Positions 39,132 to 49,121 of a DNA stretch of 64,000 nucleotides are shown here, one piece after another. The translations under genes were made by a program, and so were the position numbers. Under the pieces are notes generated by a model. That model was not told the origin of the DNA. It saw only the letters and a list, made by a program, of their open reading frames with translations, and did not search any database. This DNA is from Pseudomonadota bacterium (GTDB taxonomy: Bacteria > Pseudomonadota > Gammaproteobacteria > Burkholderiales > Sulfuriferulaceae), in contig JAJZUW010000005.1 of the NCBI GenBank assembly GCA_021845925.1, positions 128,232-192,231 of the forward strand, written 5' to 3'. Every line of letters begins with the position of its first letter. Position 1 is the stretch's first letter.

Positions 39132-40013
39132 TCAGCTGCTGAAGCGTTCCAGTTCCTGCAGGATGTCCAGATAGGCTTCCATGCGTTGCGCCATGATATG
39201 ACCACTGGCGAAGGCGGTCTGGATGGCGCATCCGGGCTCATGCCGGTGACGGCAATTGCTGAACCGGCATTCGCCTATCAGAGGCCGGAATTCCGGAAAC
39301 AGGTTGTCCAGCTGGTCGGCAGCCACATGATTCAGCCCGAAAACCTGCATGCCCGGCGAATCGATAATCCGGGTGTCGGCATTGATCTGATACATCCGCG
39401 CACCAGTCGTGGTGTGTTTCCCAGAATCCAGAGCCTGTGAAATCTCTCCTGTTGCACTGGCTGCCTCAGGCACCAGTGCATTGACCAGACTGGATTTCCC
39501 CATGCCGGACTGTCCCACCAGAACATTGGTTTTCCCGGCAAGCCACGGCTGCAGGCTGCTCACGTCATGATGGGCGGAGATCTTGACCAGCCGGTAACCG
39601 AGGCTGGCATAGCCGGCGAGTCTGTCCATCCATGCCTGCGCACCAAGACCGAGATCAGCCTTGTTGACGCAGATAATGGCGGGAATGCCGGCACTTTCTG
39701 CAGCCACCAGGCAACGGTTGAGCAGCAGTTCGTAGGGGGTTGGTTCCGGTGCGGTGACGATGATCATCTGATCAACATTCGCCGCAATCAGTTTGCTGCG
39801 GTGGGCTACTGAGCGATACAGCAGATTGCGCCGGTCGAGCATCCGTTCGATGACCGCCTGACTGGCGGATGATGGCTGGATGATGACTTCATCGCCACAG
39901 GCATAGCCTTTCTGTTTGCCGCGGCTGACGCATTGCCAGGTTTTATCACCGGAGCGTACCAGGTACTGAAAACCATGACTGGCGGTGATGGTTCCGTGCA
40001 AGCGTTCGCTCAC
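39132..40013 (-). CDS. rsgA: Small ribosomal subunit biogenesis GTPase RsgA
   Basis: A 293-residue circularly permuted GTPase that matures the 30S subunit. It has an N-terminal OB domain, NKADLG (G4) before the P-loop [19 protein letters not shown] (G1), and the C-terminal zinc motif [15 protein letters not shown] place the start at the GTG at 40013, which overlaps the mutS stop (GTGA) and has AAAGGA eight bases upstream; a GTG at 40019 is too close to that site. It is coupled to mutS. Confidence 0.92.
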   Translation of the reverse strand: MSERLHGTITASHGFQYLVRSGDKTWQCVSRGKQKGYACGDEVIIQPSSASQAVIERMLDRRNLLYRSVAHRSKLIAANVDQMIIVTAPEPTPYELLLNRCLVAAESAGIPAIICVNKADLGLGAQAWMDRLAGYASLGYRLVKISAHHDVSSLQPWLAGKTNVLVGQSGMGKSSLVNALVPEAASATGEISQALDSGKHTTTGARMYQINADTRIIDSPGMQVFGLNHVAADQLDNLFPEFRPLIGECRFSNCRHRHEPGCAIQTAFASGHIMAQRMEAYLDILQELERFSS

Positions 40014-42565
40014 TGGCACATTCCTTTCAGCTGGTACACCAGATCAAGTGCCGCGCGTGGAGTCAGTTGTTCCGGATCGCAGTCGCGAATCAGCTGCACG
40101 GCAGGATGCGTACTGACAGGTGTTGGAGGAGATGCTGGTGGCGATGCAAACAGATCGGGCTGAACGGGTGGCGCCATGCGTTCCAGTTCGGCCAGCCTGT
40201 TTCGCGCAGCCCGGATCACGGTGACCGGCACGCCTGCCAGAGCGGCTACCTGCAGTCCGTAACTCTGATTGGCCGGGCCCGGCTTGATACGGTGCAGAAA
40301 CACGATATGGTCGCGGTATTCCACCGCTTCCACGTGGACGTTGCGGATCGACGGAACCTGTTCGGGCAGTTGCGTCAGTTCGATATAATGGGTGGCGAAC
40401 AGGGTCAGCGCCCGGATGTTGCAGGCCAGTTCTGCCGCCACGGCATGGGCCAGCGACAATCCGTCGAATGTGGATGTGCCACGTCCGATTTCATCGAGCA
40501 GTACCAGGCTGCTGGCAGTGGCATTGTTCAGGATCCAGGCGGTTTCGCTCATTTCCACCATGAACGTGGAACGGCCGCCGGCCAGATCGTCCGAACTGCC
40601 GATGCGGGTGAAAATCTGGTCGATTTCGCCAATGCTGGCATGGCTGGCCGGAACGTGGCTGCCGCAGCATGCCAGCAACACGATCAGTGCAGTTTGCCGC
40701 ATGTAGGTTGATTTTCCGCCCATGTTCGGGCCGGTAATCAGCATCATGCTGTTTGCCTCGTCCAGTACCGTGTCATTGGGTATGAAGGATTGCACACGTG
40801 CTTCGACCACCGGATGACGCCCCGCCTCAATGGCAATGCGACTGCCCTCTACATAGTTGACCGGACAAAAGTTCAGGGTATCTGCTCGCTCGGCCAGGCA
40901 GGCGAGGACATCCAGTTCGGCCAGACTGTCGGCCAGCACCTGCAGGGCTGGAATGTCTGGTTGCATGTTGTCCAGCAGTTGTTCATACAGTATCCGTTCG
41001 CGTGCCAGAGCGCGTTCCGCCGCCGACAGGGCACGGTCTTCAAAGGCTTTCAGTTCTGGCGTGATGTATCGCTCGCAGTTTTTCAGGGTTTGACGCCGGA
41101 TATAGTCAGCCGGTGCTTGTCCGGCCTGGGCGCGCGTCAGTTCGATATAGTATCCGTGTACCCGGTTGTATTCGACGCGCAAGCCGGGCAGTCCGGTTCG
41201 CTCCCGTTCACGCGCTTCCAGCGCCAGCAGGAATTCGCCGCTGTTGTGCTGCATGGCACGCAGTTCATCCAGCTCGGCGTCGAAACCACTGGCGATCACG
41301 CCGCCATCGCGCAATGCGCTGGCCGGCTCTGGCTGAATCGCGCGTTCAAGCAGATCGATGACGGAAGATGGCGCGCGCGCCTGTTTGGCCAGGCGGTCAA
41401 TCAGCGGATTGCTGAATCCGGACAGATGTTCTGGCAATGGCGCCAGGGCAAGCAGGCTGTCGCGCAAGCCTGACAGGTCGCGCGGGCGTGCGCTGGCCAG
41501 CGCAATCCGGCTGGCGATGCGCTGGATATCAACGATTCCGCGCAACAGGGCATGCAGACGATGGTATGAGTCCTGACGGGAGCGCAATTCGGTGATGGCA
41601 TCCTGGCGCTGGCGCAACAGGTTACGGTCACGCAACGGATGGTGCAGCCAGTGGCGCAATCTGCGCGAACCCATGGCGCAGGCACACGTGTCAAGCAAGG
41701 ACAGCAGGGTAGGCGAGGATTCGCCCTGCAAGGTCTGACTGATTTCGAGATTGCGCCTGGTTGCCGGATCCATCAGGATAAATTCCTGCGGTTGTTCATA
41801 GCGCAACTGATGAATGTGCGGCAGACGGGTTTGCTGGGTTTCGCGCACATACTCCAGCAGAACTGCGGCTGCCATGACTGCGGACGGTGGCAGCACAGAC
41901 AGATCGGTTTGCTGGCACTGACTGTGCAACTGGTCAATGCCGTTTCCCGGTGCAAAGTGGCCGGTTGGTAAAACATGAATGGCGCTGGATGCACCCGGCG
42001 GGATCAATTGCGCCTGGTGTTCGGCCAGCAGGATTTCTGCCGGCGACAGGCGTTCCAGCAGGCCGGGCAGCAGTTCGTTGGCGATTTCGGTGACCTGGAA
42101 TTCGCCACTGGCCAGATTGAGCCAGGTGGCCCCGGTACGCCCTGGCTGATCGGCATTCAGGCACATGAGCAGGTTGTCGCGCTTTTCGTCCAGCAAGGCG
42201 GCATCGGTCAGCGTGCCAGGAGTGACGATGCGGGTCACTGCGCGTTCCACCGGTCCCTTACTGGTGGCCGGGTCGCCGAGCTGTTCGCAAATCGCGACTG
42301 ACAGCCCATGTTTGACCAGCCTGGCCAGATATCCTTCTGCGGCATGATGTGGTACCCCGGCCATGGGGATGGGCTGGCCGGCGGACTGACCCCGGCTGGT
42401 CAGGGTAATGCCAAGCAGTTGTGCTGCGCGAACCGCATCGTCGAAAAACAGTTCGTAAAAATCACCCATGCGGTAAAACAGCAGTTTGTCTGCATGTTCG
42501 GCTTTGATGCGCAGGAACTGCTGCATCATGGGGGTGTGCTGGGAAACCGGTTTTGCTTCGCTCAC
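40010..42565 (-). CDS. mutS: DNA mismatch repair protein MutS
   Basis: An 851-residue MutS, which finds mismatches and recruits MutL. The mismatch-reading Phe-x-Glu is in [14 protein letters not shown] near residue 36. The ATPase Walker A is [17 protein letters not shown] near residue 608, with [20 protein letters not shown] as Walker B and signature. Length and domain order match the family. The downstream rsgA is coupled to it by overlap. Confidence 0.97.
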   Translation of the reverse strand: MSEAKPVSQHTPMMQQFLRIKAEHADKLLFYRMGDFYELFFDDAVRAAQLLGITLTSRGQSAGQPIPMAGVPHHAAEGYLARLVKHGLSVAICEQLGDPATSKGPVERAVTRIVTPGTLTDAALLDEKRDNLLMCLNADQPGRTGATWLNLASGEFQVTEIANELLPGLLERLSPAEILLAEHQAQLIPPGASSAIHVLPTGHFAPGNGIDQLHSQCQQTDLSVLPPSAVMAAAVLLEYVRETQQTRLPHIHQLRYEQPQEFILMDPATRRNLEISQTLQGESSPTLLSLLDTCACAMGSRRLRHWLHHPLRDRNLLRQRQDAITELRSRQDSYHRLHALLRGIVDIQRIASRIALASARPRDLSGLRDSLLALAPLPEHLSGFSNPLIDRLAKQARAPSSVIDLLERAIQPEPASALRDGGVIASGFDAELDELRAMQHNSGEFLLALEARERERTGLPGLRVEYNRVHGYYIELTRAQAGQAPADYIRRQTLKNCERYITPELKAFEDRALSAAERALARERILYEQLLDNMQPDIPALQVLADSLAELDVLACLAERADTLNFCPVNYVEGSRIAIEAGRHPVVEARVQSFIPNDTVLDEANSMMLITGPNMGGKSTYMRQTALIVLLACCGSHVPASHASIGEIDQIFTRIGSSDDLAGGRSTFMVEMSETAWILNNATASSLVLLDEIGRGTSTFDGLSLAHAVAAELACNIRALTLFATHYIELTQLPEQVPSIRNVHVEAVEYRDHIVFLHRIKPGPANQSYGLQVAALAGVPVTVIRAARNRLAELERMAPPVQPDLFASPPASPPTPVSTHPAVQLIRDCDPEQLTPRAALDLVYQLKGMCQ

Positions 42566-42683
42566 GGGTTGTCTGGCCGCAGTGGAATAAAACCGGCATT
42601 GTACCGTGTCAGTGTGATAACCGGCGGTTTTGTCGCGCAGAACCGCATTTCCATGGCTGGCGTTCTGGTTGATGGAACGCTTG

Positions 42684-43112
42684 TCAGGCTTTCAGCTGCA
42701 GAATGACCTGGGTGGTGTTGCCGGCAATGGCATCGGCCAGCGTGTATCGGTTGAGTTCGGCATAAAAGGTACTGGAAGCCCTGTTCAGCAGGGCTTTGAG
42801 CGTACAGCTCCCTTGCAGGACGCAGGGCGGTACGCCGCATTCAATGAGGTTATCCGTCCGTTCCAGCGTGCGCACGACATCGCCCAGCCGGTAGGTTTCG
42901 GGAAGGCGGGCAAGCCGGATACCCCCACCTTTGCCGCGAATGGTTTCCAGCCAGCCCTGCTGACCCATGAACTGGACGACTTTGGTCATGTGATTCAGCG
43001 CGACATCAAATTTGGCGGTGATTTCGCCGATGGTTTTTGTTTCGTCCGGCTGCGTGGCACTGAGAAACATCAGCACACGCAGGCCGAGATCGGTAAAACG
43101 GGTCAGTTGCAT
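42684..43112 (-). CDS. nsrR: NsrR-type Rrf2 family nitric-oxide-sensing repressor
   Basis: A 142-residue Rrf2 regulator. The three cluster cysteines lie at residues 92, 97 and 103 ([13 protein letters not shown]), and Asp8 (FTDLG) is also present; both match iron-sulfur-binding NsrR. The N-terminal winged helix is normal ([18 protein letters not shown]). NsrR loses DNA binding when nitric oxide attacks its cluster. It sits 59 bases downstream of hmp on the same strand, and an NsrR-like operator lies before hmp. Confidence 0.92.
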   Translation of the reverse strand: MQLTRFTDLGLRVLMFLSATQPDETKTIGEITAKFDVALNHMTKVVQFMGQQGWLETIRGKGGGIRLARLPETYRLGDVVRTLERTDNLIECGVPPCVLQGSCTLKALLNRASSTFYAELNRYTLADAIAGNTTQVILQLKA

Positions 43113-43171
43113 CGTTCCCCCACGAATCGTTGTGGTTCAGGCGTCAAGGCAACCGACTCGCGCTTGCGCGG

Positions 43172-44386
43172 TCAGGCCGTCACGCCTCCCGAACCGAATG
43201 CCTCTGCGTGAATCCGGCTGTCTGCAATGCCGTGTTTGCGCAGGGCGTTGATTTGTGCCGTCATGAATGCTGACGGGCCACAAACGTAATAATCAGCATT
43301 CTTCGGCAAGAAGTGGCTTCCGGTCAAGCCTGACAGTTCAAGACGGCCGACTGCATGCGGGCGTGATGGAATGCGGTCATGTACCGCCTCATGAACAATC
43401 CATGCCTGTCCATCGGCGATCTGATCCATCAGATGGTCCACCCGGTCGCCAAATGCCTGCACCCCGGCATCGCGGCTGGCGTGCAGAAAACGCACCGGTC
43501 GGTCGGGATTCGTGCTGGCCAGATGTTCCAGCATGGACATCATGGGCGTGATGCCGACGCCACCGCTGATCAGCACCACCGGTTCCTGGCTGTTTTCGTT
43601 GAGATAGAAATCACCCGCAGGTGGGGCGATTTCGAGCAGGTCGCCTTCGTTGACACGGTCATGCAGATGATTGGATACCATGCCCGCCGGTTGTTCGGTA
43701 CGGGCAGATTCCCGTTTGACCGATATGCGGAAATGACCTTTGCCGGGTGCATCCGACAGGCTGTATTGACGCGGTTGCCGATAACCCAGTTCAGGGACGA
43801 TCACACGTACCGAAATGTACTGCCCTGGTTTGTACAATGGCACTGGACCGCCATCGGCGGGAACCATCTGAAACGAGGTGATTTCTTCGCTTTCGCGTAT
43901 TTTGCGCTCGACGCGAAACGTGCGCCATCCTGTCCATCCGCCTGTGCTGTCGATGGCCAGGTCATACATTTTTTGTTCCATGTCTGCCAGCAATGCTGCC
44001 AGATCACCGTAGGCGACTGCCCACGCGTCAACCAGTTCATCGCTGGCGGCGCTGCCCAGAACTTCGCGGATGGATGCCAGCAAGTGTTTGCCGACAATGG
44101 CATAGTGTTCCTTGCGGATGCCCAGACTGACGTGCTTGGCGGCAATGCGTTCCAGTACCGGCATCAGGACTGATGGGTCGTCGATATGATCGGCATAGGC
44201 GGTTACCGCCATGGCAAGGGCCTGCTGTTGTCCGCCATTGCGCTGGTGAGCCTGGTTGAAGTATTCGCGCAGTTCCGGGTTGTGCGTAAACATGCGGGCA
44301 TAGAAATGGCTGGTCAGTGTGACGCCATGTTCTTTCAGGACGGGAGCAGTGGCTTTGACAAGTTGGCGCTGGTTTTCAGAGAGCAT
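43172..44386 (-). CDS. hmp: Flavohemoglobin (nitric oxide dioxygenase)
   Basis: A 404-residue fusion of a globin (about 1-140) to a ferredoxin-NADP reductase-like module. The heme proximal ligand is His85 in AAKHVSLGIRKEHYAIVGKH; Tyr29 and Gln53 complete the distal pocket. The FAD motif is RQYSLSDAP and the NAD site GGVGITPMMSMLEHLA. It oxidises nitric oxide to nitrate using NAD(P)H and O2. An operator for NsrR overlaps its probable -10 element, and nsrR follows it. Confidence 0.96.
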   Translation of the reverse strand: MLSENQRQLVKATAPVLKEHGVTLTSHFYARMFTHNPELREYFNQAHQRNGGQQQALAMAVTAYADHIDDPSVLMPVLERIAAKHVSLGIRKEHYAIVGKHLLASIREVLGSAASDELVDAWAVAYGDLAALLADMEQKMYDLAIDSTGGWTGWRTFRVERKIRESEEITSFQMVPADGGPVPLYKPGQYISVRVIVPELGYRQPRQYSLSDAPGKGHFRISVKRESARTEQPAGMVSNHLHDRVNEGDLLEIAPPAGDFYLNENSQEPVVLISGGVGITPMMSMLEHLASTNPDRPVRFLHASRDAGVQAFGDRVDHLMDQIADGQAWIVHEAVHDRIPSRPHAVGRLELSGLTGSHFLPKNADYYVCGPSAFMTAQINALRKHGIADSRIHAEAFGSGGVTA

Positions 44387-44404
44387 GATGTGACTCCGTG
44401 GTTA

Positions 44405-44427
44405 AAGATGCATTTTGCATGCATATT
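44405..44427. promoter_or_regulatory. NsrR operator overlapping the hmp promoter
   Basis: The 23-base site AAGATGCATTTTGCATGCATATT is an inverted repeat (AAGATGCAT / ATGCATATT, one mismatch) and matches the published NsrR consensus of two AAGATGCAT-like half sites. A TATAAT on the minus strand (44430-44425) overlaps it, about 40 bases before the hmp start, so a bound NsrR would block the polymerase. NsrR itself is encoded just downstream of hmp. Confidence 0.8.
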
Positions 44428-44527
44428 ATAAACCGGAAAAATCCCGATGCGCTAGACCCCGTTTGCCAGCTGCATGCTCGTGGTGAGATGATGGTGGCAA
44501 AGGGTGATGACCGGAAGGAGAAAAGGC

Positions 44528-45178
44528 ATGGAAGCTGCCATCTACGATGCGTGGTATGACTCGTCGCGTGGTCGCTGGACAGGTGAAGTCGAGTATGCCC
44601 TTTTGCGGCAGTTGCTGTTGCCGGAAGCGGGAGAACGACTGCTGGATGTGGGCTGTGGCACTGGCTGGTTCACGCGACGGTTGGCTGGCGATGGCTGCCT
44701 TGTTACTGGCCTGGATCGGAATGCGGAATGGCTGGGCTACGCCCGCAAGCGGAGCACAGGCGTGGATTATGTCCAGGGCGACGCGCTGGCACTGCCATTT
44801 GCCGATGCTGGTTTTGATCATGTGGTTTCTGTCGCGGCCCTTTGTTTTGTCGCGGACTGGACAGGTGCCATGCGAGAAATTGTTCGCGTATCGCGCAAAC
44901 GGTTTGCCATTGGCTTGCTTCATCGCCATAGCTTGCTGTACTGGCACAAAGGCAGACATGGCGGAGGAGGTGCTTATCGTGGAGCGCACTGGCACACACG
45001 TCAGGAAGTGCAGGCAGCCATGGCCTATCTGCCGGTGAGCGATCTTCGTTTCAGTTACGCAGTGATGCTGCCGTCAGGATCGAGAATGGCCCGGTTGGTG
45101 GAACAATGCCTGCCTGACAACTGGCCTTTGGGCAGTTTCATGGTGGTATCCGGAACAAGTCAGGCCAGAGCTGGTTAA
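44528..45178 (+). CDS. Class I SAM-dependent methyltransferase
   Basis: A 216-residue methyltransferase with motif I LLDVGCGTGWFTRRLAGDG and the acidic motif VTGLDRNAEWLGYARK. The SAM-binding domain resembles the UbiE/COQ5-type small molecule enzymes. The start is the ATG at 44528 with GGAAGGAG about 7 bases upstream. The substrate is unknown. It is divergent from hmp, so both share the region with the NsrR site. Confidence 0.8.
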   Translation: MEAAIYDAWYDSSRGRWTGEVEYALLRQLLLPEAGERLLDVGCGTGWFTRRLAGDGCLVTGLDRNAEWLGYARKRSTGVDYVQGDALALPFADAGFDHVVSVAALCFVADWTGAMREIVRVSRKRFAIGLLHRHSLLYWHKGRHGGGGAYRGAHWHTRQEVQAAMAYLPVSDLRFSYAVMLPSGSRMARLVEQCLPDNWPLGSFMVVSGTSQARAG

Positions 45179-45276
45179 GGCATCTCTGATCAGGCTGGAC
45201 GCATATGACCATGACATCGGCAAAGTGATTGGAAAAAACCGGACAGAGATTCGCGCAAGTTGAGGTGGGCAGGAAA

Positions 45277-46116
45277 TCAGGCCATCACAGTCTGATTCTG
45301 TTCGCCAAGCCCTTCGATCCAGAGGCGCATGTGATCGCCGGGCCGCAGCCAGATTGGACGCGGTCGCTGTGACATGCCCACGCCTGCGGGCGTGCCAGTA
45401 GTGATGATGTCACCGGGGCAGAGTGTCATGACCCGGCTGCATTCCGCAACAATCCGGTTGATGCTGAAAATCATGGCGCGGGTGTTGCCGGTTTGCCGGC
45501 GGACGCCATTGACTTCCAGCCACATGTCCAGTGACTGCGGGTTGGCGATGTCATCCGGCGTGACCAGCCAGGGGCCGATGGGACCAAACGTGTCGCATCC
45601 CTTTCCCTGGTCCCATTGCGATGTGCGGAACTGGTATCTGCGCTCCGAAACATCGTTGACGATACAGTATCCGGCGATATGGGCCGGTGCATCCGGTTCG
45701 TTGATGTAACGCGCGGTACGGCCGATCACAACGCCAAGCTCCAGTTCCCAGTCGGTCTGGGTGGCGTCGGGTGGCAGACGGACCGGGTCATCGGGCCCCG
45801 AAATGCAGCTGGTGGCCTTCATGAAAATGACTGGATGTTCGGGGAGTGCCAGACCGGCTTCTTCGGCGTGGTCGCGATAATTGAGACCGATGCCGATAAA
45901 CTTGCCAACGCTGGTCAGCGGCGGCCCCATGCGCGGGCTGCCCGTGACCAATGGCAGCTGGGCCGGGTCTACGCCGGCGAGTGTTAGCAATCGTTCTGGC
46001 GACAGATTGTCCGGAGTCCAGTCAGCAATGAGCTGGCTCATGTCGCGCAATTGGCCGCTGGTGTCGATGATTCCTGGTTTTTCCTGACCTGCGGGCCCGT
46101 AGCGGCACAGTTTCAT
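45277..46116 (-). CDS. Fumarylacetoacetate hydrolase family protein
   Basis: A 279-residue FAH-fold hydrolase. The catalytic/metal motif is GIGLNYRDHAEEAGLALPEH, and WELELGVVIGRTARYI holds the paired metal-binding Glu residues. IITTGTPAGVGMSQ is the C-terminal signature. Members split 1,3-diketo acids or act as ureidoglycolate-lyase-like or 2-hydroxyhepta-diene-dioate enzymes; the true substrate cannot be told. It is just upstream of ampD on the same strand. Confidence 0.88.
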   Translation of the reverse strand: MKLCRYGPAGQEKPGIIDTSGQLRDMSQLIADWTPDNLSPERLLTLAGVDPAQLPLVTGSPRMGPPLTSVGKFIGIGLNYRDHAEEAGLALPEHPVIFMKATSCISGPDDPVRLPPDATQTDWELELGVVIGRTARYINEPDAPAHIAGYCIVNDVSERRYQFRTSQWDQGKGCDTFGPIGPWLVTPDDIANPQSLDMWLEVNGVRRQTGNTRAMIFSINRIVAECSRVMTLCPGDIITTGTPAGVGMSQRPRPIWLRPGDHMRLWIEGLGEQNQTVMA

Positions 46117-46131
46117 GGGGTGGCTTCCTGG

Positions 46132-46698
46132 TCAATCACTTGGCATGACGGATTGGCGAAATCGGCTTCCGGCCTGACTAACGCGTGTCCAGTCGAAGCA
46201 TGGGCCCGGATCGGTCTTGCGGCCGGGCGCCACATCACTGTGGCCGGCCAGCGCAACATCCGGCCAAAGCTGGCGAATGGCATCCAGCAGCGCATTGAGC
46301 TGCTGGTATTGCGCGTCTTCAAAAGCCAGTTGGTCAGTGCCTTCCAGTTCAATGCCAATGGAAAAATCATTGCATTTCTGCCAGCCTTGCCAGCTGGATA
46401 CGCCGCTGTGCCAGGCGCGATCATGACACGAGGCAAACTGGATCAGTTCTCCGCTGCGCCGGATCAGAAAATGCGCAGAAACCCGCAGGCCGCACAGGGC
46501 GGCGTAATCCGGATGCGCGTTGCAATCCAGTTGGCCCTGAAACAGGCGGATGATGTCAGTACCGCCGAAATGACCGGCCGGCAGCGAAATGTTGTGAATC
46601 ACCACCAGGCGGACCCCGGCGCCGGATGGACGCCGGTCAACGTGAGGTGAAGCGATCACTCGGGCCGGACTGGCAAATCCATGTCCGTCTATGTGCAT
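46132..46698 (-). CDS. ampD: 1,6-anhydro-N-acetylmuramyl-L-alanine amidase AmpD
   Basis: A 188-residue zinc amidase that releases the peptide from anhydro-muropeptides in cell wall recycling. Zinc ligands are in RLVVIHNISLPAGHFGG, HFLIRRSGELIQFA context, and AGHSDVAPGRKTDPGPCFDW near the end. It is cytoplasmic, with no signal peptide, as for true AmpD. The WaaA-like gene is 2 bases upstream. Confidence 0.93.
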   Translation of the reverse strand: MHIDGHGFASPARVIASPHVDRRPSGAGVRLVVIHNISLPAGHFGGTDIIRLFQGQLDCNAHPDYAALCGLRVSAHFLIRRSGELIQFASCHDRAWHSGVSSWQGWQKCNDFSIGIELEGTDQLAFEDAQYQQLNALLDAIRQLWPDVALAGHSDVAPGRKTDPGPCFDWTRVSQAGSRFRQSVMPSD

Positions 46699-46700
46699 GA

Positions 46701-47777
46701 TCAGATGTTGCTGATCAGCTGGATGACCCGCTGTGCGGCGCCTGGCTGGCTGGTGAGCCAGTTGCGTGCCTGTTCAGCCATTTTCTGGCCGTATTCCGGC
46801 TGGTCGATCAGGGTTCGCATATGGTCATAGAGCTGGTTTTCATCGTCGGCGGCCAGCACAACGCCGGCATCGACAGCACTGGCAACCAGCGGCTGGTCAC
46901 GGTGGGCAGGGCCAACGATGACGGTCTTGCCATGCAGCATGGGTGTGACCAGATCTGGTTGTGCGGTCGAATCGGCATGCATAGTGCCGCCGGCAATCAC
47001 GAAATCGGCGCAGGCATGCAGATCTGCCAGCGGTTGTGGGTCTTCCACATAGTACACACGTGTTTTGATCGGCACGAAGGAGGTCGATAATCTGCGGTGG
47101 CGTATGGTTTGCAGTCGGAACTTGATGGATTCGCGGTATACCGGTTCGCAACGCGCCTGATCGCGCGGCGCCAGGATCATCAGGCCCATTTTGTGACGAA
47201 TGGCCCGGTTGAACAGCAGATATGCCATGTTTTCTTCTGATTCGCCGGTGCCGGCAAAATAGGCCAGCCAGCGGCTGCCTTCCCTTTGCTCCTTGAACCG
47301 GTGACAGATATCGGTGTTGACGCCATGGGCCGGAAGCTGTCCCAGGCCGCTGAGTGGATCTCCGGTCACTTCGGCATTTGGCAGTTGCGGATCCGCATGG
47401 CTGACGGTTATCCGTTTGCAACCAGCGGATGCGATGGCGGATTCCCTGGCATTGATCCAGACGGAGGGCGCTTTCTGGTCTTTCAGCAACGGGGCATGGC
47501 GGGCGGAGAGACCCAGCATGACAATACGGGCGGGAGCAATTTTTTCCAGGCGCTGGCGCAAAACCTGCAGATCATCGGCGACCACCAGATGCGGAATGTC
47601 GCAGTCGATGTCGCGTTCGCTGCCAATCAGCAGCAGGGCGGTATTGCCAATCTGCTGACGCAAGGTATCCAGAAATGGCCGGGCGCGCGAGAGCTGGCCT
47701 GCATCCATGATGATCAGCGAGCTGCCCTGCAAGCCGGCGGGCAGGCGGTTGAATCCGAGAATATCCAGCAAACCCAT
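46701..47777 (-). CDS. WaaA (Kdo transferase)-related glycosyltransferase
   Basis: A 358-residue protein resembling the GT30 Kdo transferase WaaA, mainly in its C-terminal half: AYFAGTGESEENMAYLLFNR corresponds to the ATSTHEGEE block and LVTPMLHGKTVIVGPAHRDQ to the nucleotide-sugar block. The N-terminal membrane anchor and the catalytic Glu region of WaaA are not obvious. It may be a specialised paralogue or an inactive relative. It starts just upstream of ampD. The call rests on inspection only. Confidence 0.55.
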   Translation of the reverse strand: MGLLDILGFNRLPAGLQGSSLIIMDAGQLSRARPFLDTLRQQIGNTALLLIGSERDIDCDIPHLVVADDLQVLRQRLEKIAPARIVMLGLSARHAPLLKDQKAPSVWINARESAIASAGCKRITVSHADPQLPNAEVTGDPLSGLGQLPAHGVNTDICHRFKEQREGSRWLAYFAGTGESEENMAYLLFNRAIRHKMGLMILAPRDQARCEPVYRESIKFRLQTIRHRRLSTSFVPIKTRVYYVEDPQPLADLHACADFVIAGGTMHADSTAQPDLVTPMLHGKTVIVGPAHRDQPLVASAVDAGVVLAADDENQLYDHMRTLIDQPEYGQKMAEQARNWLTSQPGAAQRVIQLISNI

Positions 47778-47845
47778 GTGGTACCCATTATCACGTTATC
47801 ACTTGACCGGGAAGGATACCGCAAAACAGGATGCCCGGACAGCAC

Positions 47846-47870
47846 CCCAACCGTCACATGGACGGTTGGG
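47846..47870. terminator. Perfect 10-bp hairpin downstream of the AhpD-like gene
   Basis: CCCAACCGTC-ACATG-GACGGTTGGG, 10 base pairs without mismatch, lies 11 bases after the AhpD-like stop (minus strand). No T tract follows on the minus strand, so rho-independent termination is uncertain. Confidence 0.5.
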
Positions 47871-47880
47871 AAGTGGTCTG

Positions 47881-48414
47881 TCAGAAATCGTTTTCGACTT
47901 TCAGGGCATTCAGCAGCACATCGGCTGCAACCATGTGGGCGGCGTGGCCGAGACCGTCCAGAATGTCGCGATCCGTCCATCCCATGGCGTGCAGATGGTC
48001 GATGTCCGTCTTGCTGACAGCGTTGGAATCGTGAGTGGCTTTCAAGGTAAACAACAGCATGGCCTTGTCCTTCTCACCCAGTGGCGCATCAGCCGGATTC
48101 CGGCGAGCGGCAGCCACCTGTTCGGCAGGCAGTCCCGCGACATTGATCAGCAGACTTTCGTTGAAACCGACACAGTAATCACATTTGCCGGCTTCCGAAA
48201 TCAGCATGCGCATCATGGCAAGCAGAACAAAATTCAGTGTCGGATGCTGGGAATAGTAGCTGATGCCCTGCCAGCTGCTGGCCAGCAGTTCAGGACTGGC
48301 GCTGTAAATTTGCATGGCATTGGGAACACGGCCAAACGCAGCAGCGACTTGGTCGTAAACTTCCTTGACCTGGCCCTGAGCGTTTTCGGGGGTGGTGACG
48401 TGAATCAGTGGCAT
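47881..48414 (-). CDS. Carboxymuconolactone decarboxylase (AhpD-like) family protein
   Basis: A 177-residue AhpD-type alpha-helical protein. The redox pair lies in ISEAGKCDYCVGFNESLLIN (C-x-x-C), with the nearby His/Glu network of alkylhydroperoxidase D. Such proteins reduce peroxides or act as small antioxidant helpers. An inverted-repeat operator lies 20 bases upstream of its start, and a TetR regulator gene is 82 bases further away on the same strand. Together they form a small TetR-controlled unit. Confidence 0.87.
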   Translation of the reverse strand: MPLIHVTTPENAQGQVKEVYDQVAAAFGRVPNAMQIYSASPELLASSWQGISYYSQHPTLNFVLLAMMRMLISEAGKCDYCVGFNESLLINVAGLPAEQVAAARRNPADAPLGEKDKAMLLFTLKATHDSNAVSKTDIDHLHAMGWTDRDILDGLGHAAHMVAADVLLNALKVENDF

Positions 48415-48433
48415 GACATTCTCCTCGTCTAAT

Positions 48434-48453
48434 CATACCGACCATTCGGTATG
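48434..48453. promoter_or_regulatory. TetR-type operator before the AhpD-like gene
   Basis: A perfect 8-4-8 inverted repeat (CATACCGA-CCAT-TCGGTATG) lies 20 bases upstream of the AhpD-like start codon. A related inverted repeat occurs before the adjacent tetR gene. The shared CATACCGAC half site points to the TetR protein as the binder. Confidence 0.7.
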
Positions 48454-48496
48454 AAAAGTGACACAGCACGACAGCCGGTGCTGTAACGGCATTCAT

Positions 48497-49111
48497 TCAG
48501 ACATGGCAAACCATCAGACTGCGGATGTAACCACACAGTTGCCGGACACAGGATTCGAATGCCGGCATGGACTGCATGGTTTTAGTGACACTTATGCAGC
48601 CTTCCCAGGCCGACTGTACGAACAGGGCTGCTGCCTGGCAGTCCACGTCCGTGCGTATTTCGCCTTGTAGCTGGCCCGTCTCGAATGCTAGCTGCAGAAC
48701 ATGACGCCAGTTTTGCAGAATCTGTTCGAGACGATGGCGGAATTCTTCATCGAGCGGACTCATTTCCTGCATCAGGTTGTTGAGCGGACATCCCAGCAAC
48801 AAATTTTCCTCGCCGATCCGTGCGGGCAGCTTTTGCAACGTTTCCAGCAAGGCCGCCACCGGACTGGCGCTCTCGCGCACCGGTTGCAGGATCAGCCGGT
48901 CGATGGCAGGTGCGATCACTTCGTCAATCACCGCCAGACCAAGCAGTCGCTTGGTCGGGAAATGGTGGTACAAGGCGCCTTTGGTGAGTTGTGTCGATTC
49001 CAGGATGCTGGCAATGCTGGCGCCCTGGAAGCCTTGCCGGTGAATTTCGCAATAGGCTGCCTGCAACAATGTGCTGCGTGTCAGGTCGGTGTTTCGGATC
49101 GTATCATTCAT
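48497..49111 (-). CDS. TetR family transcriptional regulator
   Basis: A 204-residue TetR regulator with the N-terminal HTH at about residues 10-55 (IASILESTQLTKGALYHHFP is diagnostic). The start is set at the ATG at 49111; upstream in-frame codons to 49414 lie in non-coding-looking sequence. The C-terminal half carries a helical ligand domain with several Cys (LLGCPLNNLMQ, WEGCISVTKT). Two inverted repeats sharing CATACCGAC lie just upstream of this gene and of the AhpD-like gene, consistent with repression of both. Confidence 0.88.
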   Translation of the reverse strand: MNDTIRNTDLTRSTLLQAAYCEIHRQGFQGASIASILESTQLTKGALYHHFPTKRLLGLAVIDEVIAPAIDRLILQPVRESASPVAALLETLQKLPARIGEENLLLGCPLNNLMQEMSPLDEEFRHRLEQILQNWRHVLQLAFETGQLQGEIRTDVDCQAAALFVQSAWEGCISVTKTMQSMPAFESCVRQLCGYIRSLMVCHV

Positions 49112-49121
49112 GCTATTATTA

